A stretch of 64,000 nucleotides of DNA from positions 1 to 64,000 of the forward strand of contig JBDSXW010000076.1 in NCBI GenBank assembly GCA_039925965.1, in the 5' to 3' direction. Below the pieces are notes generated by a model. That model was not told the DNA's origin, did no database searches, and saw only the letters and a list, made by a program, of their open reading frames with translations. Positions 8,310 to 19,500 of the stretch are shown here, one piece after another (positions within the stretch are counted from its first letter, which is position 1; each line of letters opens with the position of its first letter). This DNA is from JAZKFT01 sp039925965. GTDB taxonomy: Bacteria; Bacteroidota; Bacteroidia; Chitinophagales; Chitinophagaceae. The translations under genes were made by a program, and so were the position numbers.

Positions 8310-10040
8310 CTAATCGATACGGTCTATCAGGTCAAAAGCTTTACTAAAGATATCAGTGAATACAGGGGTTATCCATTGTATAGGGTGATTTATCTTTTCC
8401 AGTTGTTTGCCGTCCTTATAGTTCATTTGATTTACCCTACCAGCCTGCAATGTCTCGCCAATGCCTTCGGCTGATACTCCCAATAGTTCCCCACGGTAGA
8501 TTACATCCAGCATCGGGAATATGATATAACCTCTGCCTGCATTGTGTTGAGCGTTCTTAAAAGTAACAGCGTTCTTTGTAGGGCCTAATTGAATATTGAT
8601 GCCACTATCAAGTGTTTCATTTCCATCATTCGAAAAGCTACCAATCTGGATTGAAACCTCACCAGGATTTGTGTAGTTAAATTTTGCGAACGTTCCGGTG
8701 TGCGCATTCCCGGTTATTTCGAAATCACCTGCATACATAAACTTGTTTTTTCCATTAAATATTTCCTGCTTAAATCCTCCTGGTTTACCATCGGAATACA
8801 TGGCTGTTAATAAGCGGTCTCCGCGATTCTTACTAGCGATACTACCATAGCCATTTCCCTTGTTCATCGCTGTTTTGCCAAAATAATAGTAGTCATCGTT
8901 GAGATTGATTGTGCCTGTAGGGTATAAGTAAGTAGGGATCGAATAGGTGAGTTCCCTTTCAAACTGGCTTTTGTCTGTGCCACTGGCATATTTTAATGTT
9001 GTTGACATGTTGAATATCTCGCTTTCCCTGTCAGAATAAAAATCGGCAGTCTTTCCTTTGGAGAAAGGCTTACCTTTTTCATAGGCCGAATACATCACAT
9101 CCATCGTGCCATACGCCGAAAGGTTATTATAGATACCCCGTTTATCGTTTGTAAACACATTGATCATATTGGAGGTTCCTACACGGGTACCTTCCTCATT
9201 CACCCACATGCCAGCCCTTTCAATAGGTTCATTTCCATTTGCAGTATAAATATCAACATGGTATTCTTTGAGACGTACTTCATAATAATCCCCCTTCAGT
9301 CTTCCATTAAACCAGTTGCCAATCAGGGCCGTTTTTAATGCTGCATTATACATAACACCATTGCCATTTACCTTTCCATTCAGGAATGAGCCGCAATAGA
9401 AGCTGCTGTCGCTAAAGAGATAACTGCCATAGCCATCAGGCATCCCGTTGGTTTGTTCACCATTATAAATACCGTTGTTGAATTGATCGCAGGCAACATT
9501 TATTTTTCCTAAAGCTGCGAAGCTATGGGCCGCACCGTTGTCTTTTACCGGCAAGTCCATCTCCTGGATTGATATGGATTTTTCATCTTTTTGTAAATGG
9601 TATATATCATTTGCAGGAATACGTCTGTAAAATGTTTTTTCTATTCCGCAATCGCCGCCTGCATTCTTATTTTCATTTGCGGGCACTTCCAAGATGGCAT
9701 AGGTTGCTTCTTCTGTATTATAACCGAACTCATCGGGCTGGACCGTTGTATAAGCCGCAATTTCGTAAATGGCAAGGCCTGATCGCTTGTTGGCCAATAG
9801 TTTTTCATAACAGGCTGCAAGGTCTTTTTCAATTTTGGTTTTTAAAATGTTATTACTTACAATTTTGCCAACCTGGTTTTTAATGGATCGTATGTCGGCT
9901 GTGTCCAGGTAATCCTTTAGATTGGCTGTGATGGCATGTTTCGCAGATAGGATTATCACTTGTCTCCTGGATTTGGAGAAGTCCTGGGCAATACAATTTA
10001 CACTACTTAAAAGCAGGATAAACAAACATATCTGTTTCAT
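8310..10040 (-). CDS. Secreted MORN-repeat protein
   Basis: This 576-residue protein has an N-terminal signal peptide (MKQICLFILLLSSVNCIAQ). The N-terminal 180 residues have no family that I recognise. The centre (about 195-265) shows three MORN steps (NGIYNGEQTNGMPDGYGSY, then CGSFLNGKVNGNGV, then IGNWFNGRLKG). Later segments keep a looser Y.G / G.GY pattern (YFGKTAMNKGNGYGS). The CxxCxGxG tail of the other MORN protein is absent. It is upstream of, and in the same direction as, the barrel protein at 7369-8172. A role at the cell surface or in the periplasm is likely but unproven. Confidence 0.8.
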   Translation of the reverse strand: MKQICLFILLLSSVNCIAQDFSKSRRQVIILSAKHAITANLKDYLDTADIRSIKNQVGKIVSNNILKTKIEKDLAACYEKLLANKRSGLAIYEIAAYTTVQPDEFGYNTEEATYAILEVPANENKNAGGDCGIEKTFYRRIPANDIYHLQKDEKSISIQEMDLPVKDNGAAHSFAALGKINVACDQFNNGIYNGEQTNGMPDGYGSYLFSDSSFYCGSFLNGKVNGNGVMYNAALKTALIGNWFNGRLKGDYYEVRLKEYHVDIYTANGNEPIERAGMWVNEEGTRVGTSNMINVFTNDKRGIYNNLSAYGTMDVMYSAYEKGKPFSKGKTADFYSDRESEIFNMSTTLKYASGTDKSQFERELTYSIPTYLYPTGTINLNDDYYYFGKTAMNKGNGYGSIASKNRGDRLLTAMYSDGKPGGFKQEIFNGKNKFMYAGDFEITGNAHTGTFAKFNYTNPGEVSIQIGSFSNDGNETLDSGINIQLGPTKNAVTFKNAQHNAGRGYIIFPMLDVIYRGELLGVSAEGIGETLQAGRVNQMNYKDGKQLEKINHPIQWITPVFTDIFSKAFDLIDRID

Positions 10041-10365
10041 CAGGAACTTTTTCTAAAGGTATGCCAGCCTAGCTTGTAGGTGATACCCATTGTAGGGTAT
10101 TTTAAATGGAATCCAGCCGGTAGCTAGCTGAGTATCGTAATAATTTTATGTTTCATGGGGATATGAACCTTGTTGGGGAAAAACGAATTAATGCAGCTCC
10201 GATAAGAGGTGTAAAAGGCCAGTATCATCTTCATCTCCATAATCACCGGATGGCGTGCTGCTGGTGAAAAGCAAAGCTTCCTGAAAGCGGTAGTTATTTT
10301 TAAACCGCCCAACGTCGTTCGTGACGCCCATACGATCTGCTGGTAAATAATCGCAGACCAATATC

Positions 10366-10397
10366 CAAAAAAAAGCACGGCAACTGGTGCCGTGCTT
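10366..10397 (-). terminator. Strong terminator downstream of the giant gene
   Basis: AAGCACGGCA (10373-10382) and TGCCGTGCTT (10388-10397) form a perfect 10-bp stem with a 5-base loop. Read on the minus strand it is followed by a run of eight T. It lies 170 bases past the stop of the giant gene and is the first strong terminator after it. Confidence 0.85.
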
Positions 10398-10452
10398 CCC
10401 GATTTTTACATTAAAACCTCGTACAATATCCTGAAAAGCCTACATCTGTGAA

Positions 10453-10557
10453 TCACATACGTAAGGGTTGACTTCTTTTTAGTTGTCTTTGGATCGATAG
10501 GTCATCGACTTTTTTGACGCCAATGACCAATTTTTGGGTAGGATCTTGCCATTTCAT
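10453..10557 (-). CDS. Possible 34-residue small ORF after the giant gene
   Basis: An ATG at 10557 lies 9 bases after the stop codon of the giant gene and opens a 34-codon frame ending in TGA at 10453-10455. The peptide is basic, has no signal or membrane segment and resembles no family I know. It precedes the strong terminator, so it would be on the same transcript and could be translationally coupled. The same DNA can form an imperfect hairpin (GGTCAT...ATGACC), so it may simply be a structured 3' untranslated region. The rest of the 10041-10566 interval holds nothing else I can support. Confidence 0.25.
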   Translation of the reverse strand: MKWQDPTQKLVIGVKKVDDLSIQRQLKRSQPLRM

Positions 10558-10566
10558 ACGATAGTT

Positions 10567-13500
10567 TTATTTAATCACCGTTAATTTATTCCCGGCCATC
10601 ACCCTGCCCGTTGCGCCATTGTTTATTTTCAAACTTCTGATAGTGGCATCGGCATTAAGCCTTGGATAATTTAGTTTGCCTCCATTGATAACCACATCAG
10701 TTCCTGCATCTGGCAAAGCACCGCAACTCCAGTTAGCAGCATTTTCCCAGGCAGTGCTGGCCGTTCCTTCCCAGGTCATTTCAAACTTGAGCGTGTACAC
10801 CTGGCTAAAGGTGGCAGGGCCTGTTTGGCACCTGAATGCATAACCATACATCGTGCTGGGCGCATTGGTGAGGGAGAGTGTGGCAGTGTTGGCACCTGTG
10901 TAGACACCCGTATTCGTAAGGTCTGTAAATCCGCTGCCGGTGTCTAATTGCCATTGATACCCCGTGCCAGTAATATTTGCAGGAAATGATACGCTGGTAT
11001 TGGGGCAAAGCGTCACGAGGTTACTGCTTAAGATCGTAATACTGTCTAAGAAAGCGTAAGGTTCAATATTACCCACCTGGTCTACAGATACGGAGAAGAA
11101 TGCATACGTATGGCCTACAAGTCCCACAAAAGTAGTATCTGATCTTTCCATATTATAAACAAACGTGGTAGCGGTATTGCCATTGTCGGTTACATAGAGC
11201 GTATACGATTTCAGGCCCGACCCCCCTGCATCATCCGTGCCCGTAAAATGCAGGTCGATAGATGGATTGAAGGTAGTTGGAGGCAAGTTGGAAATGCTGC
11301 TCGTTGGTGCCACTGCATCCACAATATTAAGCCAGGTATTGGTCGGTATCGGATCGTTAATATCGAACACGATACTGGCCGTTGCATAAATGCTGTCGCC
11401 AGTAATATCGCTTGCCAATGGTTTAATCGTATAGTTCACAAACCCCGTTCCCTTGCCACTAGGATCATTGATTGGTAAAAACCCAAGTAAAGGATTGGCT
11501 GGTGGTAAACCCGTTTGTATATCGATGGTTTGAAATACCCAGAATGCTTGTCTGTTTACGATGTCAAGGCCCGCCGTAACCTCGACACGGTAGCCGAGGC
11601 TATCGAGGTTCAGCACGGTAGAATAGGTAGATTGGTTTTGCGGAACACTAAAGGTTTTTCCACCAAAATTAAAATCAGCCAGTTTAAAAGTTAATGGATC
11701 TGCCTTTGCATCAATAGGTTGCATTACAACCACCCTCTGCGCTGCCACCGATGCATGAAGGGAATCATTTTCGAAATGGATACTGTAGCCCATGGGTAAC
11801 GTTGAAGAAACCATTCTGGATGTACCAAATCCTTTAGGGCCCACAATTTCATTCGGGTCGCATGGCTTCTTTATCGGTATGGCAGTTGGTGTTGGTGTGG
11901 CCGGCGGCCCCGGTGGTTGGTTGTTGCCAAAGAAAAACTTCGCCGTACCTGCAAGTATATCTGCCGGGCTGGTTGCAAAATCGGTCGTCCAGATAAAGTC
12001 TTTTACAAACCCACGGCCAAAATACTCGCCGTTGCCTCCAACCAGCGTACTGACACCATAATCTGCTGCCCTGGCTGCCACATTATACGTTTTTACAATG
12101 AGATAAGAGGTAGCTACCACGGGTGCCTCTACCAATATCACCGAAGCTTCACCTACAACAGTTATGGTGGTAATAGTTGAAGCTGCTGCTACTTCAAGAC
12201 CGGTGAGGGTAAGGTCAGCAGCCTTGATTAACAAGTTCAAACCCGGATGATCCTCTGACTTATAGTTAATATCCAATGCATTTAAAATAGCTGCCGGAAT
12301 AGAAGTGCCCGGGTATGTGCCTTTTAGCGCATCAAAGAAATCGTTTAACTCGTCCTGGGCGTTACGCTCCTTTTGCGGAGGATCCGGCGGGCCTCCCGGT
12401 TTCTTTTTCTTACACGGATCCGGCGGTCCACCTGGCCCACCATTGCCGCCCATAGAACCATTGGCACCCTGGCCTGCCACGCCGTCGCCGCCTGAACCTG
12501 GGCCACCATTGCCGCCAGCACCTCCATCACCGTCGGCTCCACCTGCATTACCATGTCCTCCGTTGCTGCCTTTGCCTCCGGCTCCGCCGATATTTCCACC
12601 GCCGCCCCTGCCGCCATCCTTTCCATCGCCGCCGTCGGCTGCTGTCGGGCCCGCGCCGGCATCTCCGCCCGGTCCTGCGTTGCCGCCCGGGCCGCCATTA
12701 TCGCTTCCACCGTTGGCCTGGCCGCCCTCACCCCCGGCACCGCCATCGCCACCCGGACCGCCATTATAACCGCCGTCGCCACCGCGGCCGCCATCACCGC
12801 CTTTGCCACCATTAATACCCCTGCCACCTCTGCCAGCGTTGCCTCCCTTTGCACCAGTGCCACCATTGCCTGCCGGGCTTCCGTCTTCTCCATCCAGAAA
12901 GTCGGGGGCAATACCATCTATGCCATCAATACCAGGTACGCCGGGTTCTCCAGCTTTCGGTGTATAGGAAATAAACACCAACCGTATTTTTGTAGGTAAG
13001 CCATTGATGGTGTCAGTACATTTTATAGTAAACTGACCATTATAGGTTCTGTTAAATGTGCTGAACTTCGTATTGTCTACCAGGAATTTATTGACCGAAA
13101 AATTAGTAATGCCACTATCTGCTTCCATGATGACCCAGTCGGCATCTAATACGGGGAACCAACCTGCGAGTTTCCCCGGCTGGTTAACGTAATTGATGGA
13201 GGCCAGGTCAATTTTTAACCTGTTGCCGCTAGTGGCCTGAACATCCAGCTTGCCGTTTACGTGAATTTTATTCCAGCCCAATGGTGTACCTGCGGTACCT
13301 TTTGCCTTACCATAACCCGGCCAATAATGGGAACGTTTCATTCTCACCTGCATCGTTTGGCCGGGCAATAAATTATAGTCACGGTCAAAGACTGCATTGT
13401 ATTGATTGGCATTTTTATCAATGGTGGTATCGGCGTTGCTCACAAAGCCAGGCTTTGTTGCGGGCAGGTTTCTCATACACCGGGAGCAGGCATAATTAAT

Positions 13501-16500
13501 ATTCATGCCCATCGTGTCAGCTGCCTCCATAAATCCGGTTTTGAACAGCGTCGCAAATACTGTATCGGAAAATGCTCTCGGGCCAGCCTGGGCTAATTTT
13601 AAATACTTGTTTTCCGGATGGCTCAACAACGCAGAATCAAATAGCGATAAAATGCGGGCTGTTTCGATAAACTCCAGTTGGGTCCTGGCCAGCAGGTTGG
13701 CATCATAGCCGTATAACCTGGGTTGTATCAACAGGTCGCTACCGGTGAAGCCACTTACATTAAATGAAATTTCAAACTCATCGCCGGGTGCTATATTCCT
13801 GCCAAATACAGGTACTGTTTTTAACCTGCCGTTCATGGCCCAGTCAAGCGAATCGGATTTGTCGGTGATATAATCCGCATAGCTGGCACCTTTGAAAAAT
13901 TCACTTTGTTTCCTGATGCCAGCCGTTCTTACATTGGTAACATTCACATAGCTTTCTACCGAGAAATCACCCTGCACAACCGGGATGTCTATATTGCCGG
14001 TATTTTTTCCTTTAAAGGTTAATATGCCGGTTCCATGCAGCCGGAGATTTTCGGGCAGCAATTGGGTGTATCGCAACTGGTAGCCACTGGATAAACCTAC
14101 TGTAATTGCATTCGGCTTAATTGTTTCAATGCCTCCCGGGTTGATCACTACCAGATCATAGGTTCCATTGGGAGTATTGGTAAAGTTCCAGCCTACCTGC
14201 ACTTTGGTGCTGTTCTCAAACTTTTTAATGGTGCCCGTGCTGATGAGCTGGCCGATATTATTTCGTAATACAACCTGTGAGTTAGCTTTAAAACCTGCGC
14301 CATATAATTTTGTCGAAACGATGCTTTGGCCCAGCATATTGGGTGAAATACTAACAATAGAAAAAGGCAGTTCCTGTACCAGGATGCTTACGGGTTCTTC
14401 TACAGCAATACCCACACTGGTAACCCGGATATAGTAATCACCCGCCTTCGTATCAGACACCAATATCTTCTGGTTCAATGCTGTGGCGTCAATACCCGAT
14501 GCATCAAAGTCTGCTGGCGTAGGTACCCGGTTGTAGGCAACAAATACGGCATTGGTACCATTGCTGATTACATTGGTAGAAAGCGTTATCTGTAAATCTT
14601 TATTGGCCGATGCTGTTACTTTAAAATACCTGGCGTTATTTAATTCGACGGTATCCGCTTTGGGGGTACCGATAGTTAGCGGTGTTGCATCCACCCTGAT
14701 GGTGTTTGATGATGCCAGTGTGTTGTTATTGGTGTTGATCCCCTCATTCATTGTGTTGGAAATATTAGTTCGGGCAATGCCGAAATAATTGCCCGCGGTA
14801 TTTACAATGGCCCTGCCGCTTATTTGTGTGCTGATAGAATCGCCGGGTAGTATTACAAGGTTGGTTATTTGTTTGGAACTAACCAGCTTGTCGATGGTGC
14901 TTTCAAAAAGGTTGTTTTGAGACAGGTACAATCCATTGTTCAGATTACCTACAGCCGCATTCGTCCCGATATTTTTGATGAACATGGTAGATGTGAGTGA
15001 TTTACCAAGAATAACGCTGTCTGGTACCGCCACGCTACTCACAATCAAATCAGATACATTTGGATTTTGAACAATATTGACCACTTTGTAAACGGCATTG
15101 TTATCATTGCCGGCAATGCCTTCGTACACGTTATCGCTATTGTCGGTTCGTAAGATGAGGTAATAGTTGCCCGATAAATAAGCAGGCGTTTTTATGAGGA
15201 TACTGTCTGAATATGATGCACCTGGGGCAAGATGACCTGTGTGTAATGACGAACCTGACTGAGATCCGCCGCTCAGCGATGTGCCTGCACTAAAGTAGGC
15301 GCCATCATACCAGGTTCCCCCTCCATTGGTGGCTACCGTACCACTGTTAGTGATGGTAAAATAGATATAGAATTGGCTGCCGGCATACACGGTAGCCGGC
15401 GGGTTACTCATATTGGTGACGATCAAATCGGGGCTGGGGGAGGCAGTGATAGTGATCGGTTTCCGGCTGATATTATTAGCAGGTACGGAATCATTTTTTA
15501 TGAATCCGTTTGCGTCTGCCTTTACAAAAATATATTGGCTGCCGGAGCCTTCCAATGGCAGCACTACCTGAAGGGTTCTGGAATACTCGCTGTCGGCCAT
15601 GAGGCCCATATTGCCGGGAATGTTAATGGGAATGTTTTTTAGTAGGGCATCCACATCATTCAGCACCGAATCCGAAGAAAGGTATACATAGTCGTTCCAG
15701 GTGGGGTAACCAGAGAATGCAGGCAGGCTTCCCCTGTTTTTTACGGTATAGCTGATCGTTATGGTGTCGCCACTATTTTTATTGGCGGGCACAGTAAAAC
15801 TGGTAACGATAAGATCTGACCTGCGTGTTTCTACCGGCGGCAATATCACGGGCTTGATGAAGCTGGTGCCCGTTCCGGTGGGCGCTGCAGAAGACGAAGT
15901 ATTGTTGCCTTCAGCCAGGTGTTCGTATATGGTATTTGTGGCATCTGCTGTGACGAAGAAATAGAGTTTTTTATTTTCCAGGGCCAGCGATGATGAGATG
16001 GTTACTGTAGTGCCAACCCGAACGGTATCGTTTGCCAGTAGCGATCCGTTTGGATGGCCATAACTATTGATCTCCTGCTTGGTTCCGTTGATGCTTGAAT
16101 CAAGCGATACGTAAATCTTATCAACCCAATTGGTATTGACGATATTTCCGACGCCCTGGTTTTTTAACGTATACGTAATGGTATAGGCACTGTCTGTTTT
16201 TAAAGAATCCGGCGTCTGAATTTTGGTTACGATCAGGTCGACAGGTGGGTTGAGCTGTACGGCAAATGTGGAAGCAGTGCGCAGCAAATTATTGCCCTCC
16301 TGGTCGTATTCGAACACCTGGAAATTGGCGTCCGTTCTTACAAACACATAATAGTTTCCACTAACGCCATTTGGTATTTGGAAAGAAGTACTATCTGTAT
16401 AGCTGGTACCACTTTCCAGGGTTGTGCCATTGCTATGCGTGTTGGCACCTCTTGCCAATATGCCACCTGTGCTGAATACGGCAGTCGAACAGATGTACAC

Positions 16501-19500
16501 GCTATCCACCCAGCTAAATTCTTTGGGTGCATTGGCTCCCTGGTTGTTTACGGTCCATTTTATTTTTGCATTGGTGCCCGATAAGGTTGTGGGCGGGTTT
16601 ACAATATTGGCTACCACCAAATCCGCAGGAGGGGTAGGGGTTACGTTGATCAGGTCACTTCTTCTTACATTGTTCGTTCCAAAAGGACCTTCATATACTT
16701 CGCCGAAGCCATTGGTAACCACGTACACGTAGTAAGCGCCGTAGTAATTGTGCGGAAATGTAAGCTGCTGGCTCGTGAAATAGCTACTGTCGGGTTTTAA
16801 ATAATCAATATAGGGCTGTGTTTCAGCATTGCAATTGGCCTGCCCGTTTTTAAAGAACTGGATGGTCTTTTTTGGTAATTCAAAGGCGGTGTAGGCGTTA
16901 AATACAGCATCCTTGCTGATATAGAACCGGTCGTTCCAGCCCAGTTGCGGGCAAGCGCTTACCTGTTGACCCACGGCATTTACCGGGCCTTCATTTTTTA
17001 CCGAATAGGTTACATTAAAGGGAGTGCCACTAAATACGTTGGTTGGGGCCGCCACCGTTTTTACTTTTACATCGGGCAACTGGCCATAGTCGATAATGAG
17101 GTAGTTGTATCTATAGTTATTGTCTTCATTCGCCTCGGCCACACTGCTACCGTGGTTGCCACGGGGCCCCCATTCTACATCGCATTGGGTACCGGTGCAA
17201 ACAGCATCTACATTATCTGTAATAACAAATAAATAATAGCTGCCTGTAAGGCCTTTGGGAATAGTAACCGTTTGTGTTTGGGTGTAACTCTGGCCTGGTT
17301 GCAGGTAGGTTTGGTTAATATATTCACCTAGCAACGGTGGACCATCGCCTGTTCTTAAATCTTTACTGGTACTGATATAAATGCGGTCTTGCCACACGCT
17401 GTTGTTCGTGCTGGTGACACCTATATTTTTTACCCGCCAGGTTACTGTAATCTCCTGGCCCTGTATAGCATTTGATGGAAAAGCAATGCTGTCCATCACT
17501 AAGTCAGGCCGGTCGGCACTATTGGTGCTAGCGGTGAAAGTTTGGATAGAGCCATTGGTACTCAGACATTCGTTTTTCGACACTACCCGCCAGCTATAAC
17601 TGGTGCCCAATGCGATATCGTTGTTTACAGAATAGTTGATATCGCTGATGCCAATAGCGACAGGAATAGCAGGCTGCTGCTGGGATGAAGGCCATACGTA
17701 TAAATCAAACTTGCTGGTATTTGCACCCGGTACCCAGGATAGATTTAATGGTAAATTAAGTGCCGTGGCATTATTGGCTGGCAGCATACCTGTAACTGCG
17801 TCGGGTGCCGTCGCTGCTGTCACAGTAACAGTCAGGGTTTTAACAGCTGTGCGTATGGTATCGCAGCTACTGTAGGCCGCTACGCTCACTGTATAGGTAC
17901 CCGGGGTACTCCAAACTACAGTTGCCTGCGAGCCATTGGGCGTAAGTGCGCCGCCGCCGCCGACTGTCCATTGATATAAGGCGCCTGCTACATTTTTGGT
18001 AGAATAATTGAGGGAGGTTGGGCAAACGATTTTTGGTCCGTTAATGGTGTCGAGTTGGCGGATGCCCACACAGAATTGAACGGTGCTGTCGGGTGCTGCA
18101 TTATAGCCGGCGTTGCCTGCCTGCGATGCTTTTATTTGTACCATGCCTACACCGGTTGTTGTAAGGAGGTATCCATTTAGTGTGGCGTTGCCACTTACAA
18201 GCGTATAGGTCACAGGCAGGCCCGATGAAGCAGTGGCATCAATAGCGAAAGGCGTGCTGCTGAGTATTTTATTAGGAATGGGGGTAAAAGAAATAGTTTG
18301 ATTTCCTTTAACCACCATAATCGTATCATTTTTTGTGGGAGCCGGCCCATAAGAATTATTTCCAATTTGTAATGCCTTTACGATAACTGTTCCAAAGGCC
18401 GAAACCCGTAATGTATCATTACTAATGGCACCTGGGCCACTTACGATCTGGTAACTAACGGTTAGGCCGGAACTTGCTGTGGCATTCAGTTTGGCGAATG
18501 CGGTGGCGCTCATGGTGATGTCTGGCGTGTGGGGGAAATTGATCGATTGAGCTAACACTGCGGCGGAGAAATTAAAGCTGTTAGATGCTGTGCTTACGCC
18601 ACAACCGTTGCTGAATTTTGCGGTAAATGTACCCGCATCAGCTGCATAATAAACACTATCTGTTGCGCCATCGATGAGAACCCCATCTTTAAACCATTGG
18701 TAGCTGGCACCTGATGTGGCAGTACTTGCGGTAAGTGTTCTTGCGGTATTTATTACAACGGGTGCAGTAGCTGGCGGGCCGGCATTAACCGTAATTGGAA
18801 AAATTTTGGTTTCGCTGTTGCCGGTTTCATTGCTTAGGTAGCATGTGATGTTATAGGTTCCCGGGGTAGTCCAGGTAATATTGGCAATACTATCCGTAAA
18901 GCTGATGGTTCCGCCTCCGGATATGGCCCAATGCCAGGTAAGGCCGGTTTGGGTAATGGCAGTTGTTTTATATTGATTTACACCCGGGCATGGCCCATGG
19001 CTTCCGGTAATGGTGAAATCAGCATCGGGCAGTTTATTTCCAAGGCTCAAATTGTAACTAAAGGCCGGGGTGCCGCCATAGTACCGGTCAGAATGTACAC
19101 GGATGTAGATGGTGTCCGGTGCAGTAATTAACATTTTGACGCTATCATTTACGATTTCCCCTGCAGATAAATCATCCCTGTTGGCGAGCCGCTTAATAAG
19201 TATTTGATTTAAATTTTTATCAAACAGTGTTACCCAAAAACGGTCGTAACTGGTGCTGCTGTTTTGATTTTTGGCACTTATGTAAAGCTTTAATGAATCC
19301 GTGCTGGAGAATGTCGTTTTGTAATAGTCGAAGGTATTAAAACTACCTCGATATTCATAGTTTACATGGCCAAATTTCGCCTGGCCACCATCAATATTGA
19401 TGGCCTGGCTGAACGCATCATTTGGTTCTGTGTCATTAAGGGAAGTGTCTACCATCATGTACTTAAACTGGTAACTGAAAGCATCCGGCGTGCCACCATA

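Noticed and set aside
10567..10800. T9SS C-terminal sorting domain on the giant protein
   Set aside because: The end lacks the YPNP...G.Y.v pattern seen in the 57630 esterase; the terminal module is of another type.
12305..12999. Pro-rich and Ala-rich open frames on the plus strand
   Set aside because: They are complementary or shifted readings of the Gly-rich block of the giant gene and have no signal peptide, domain or promoter.
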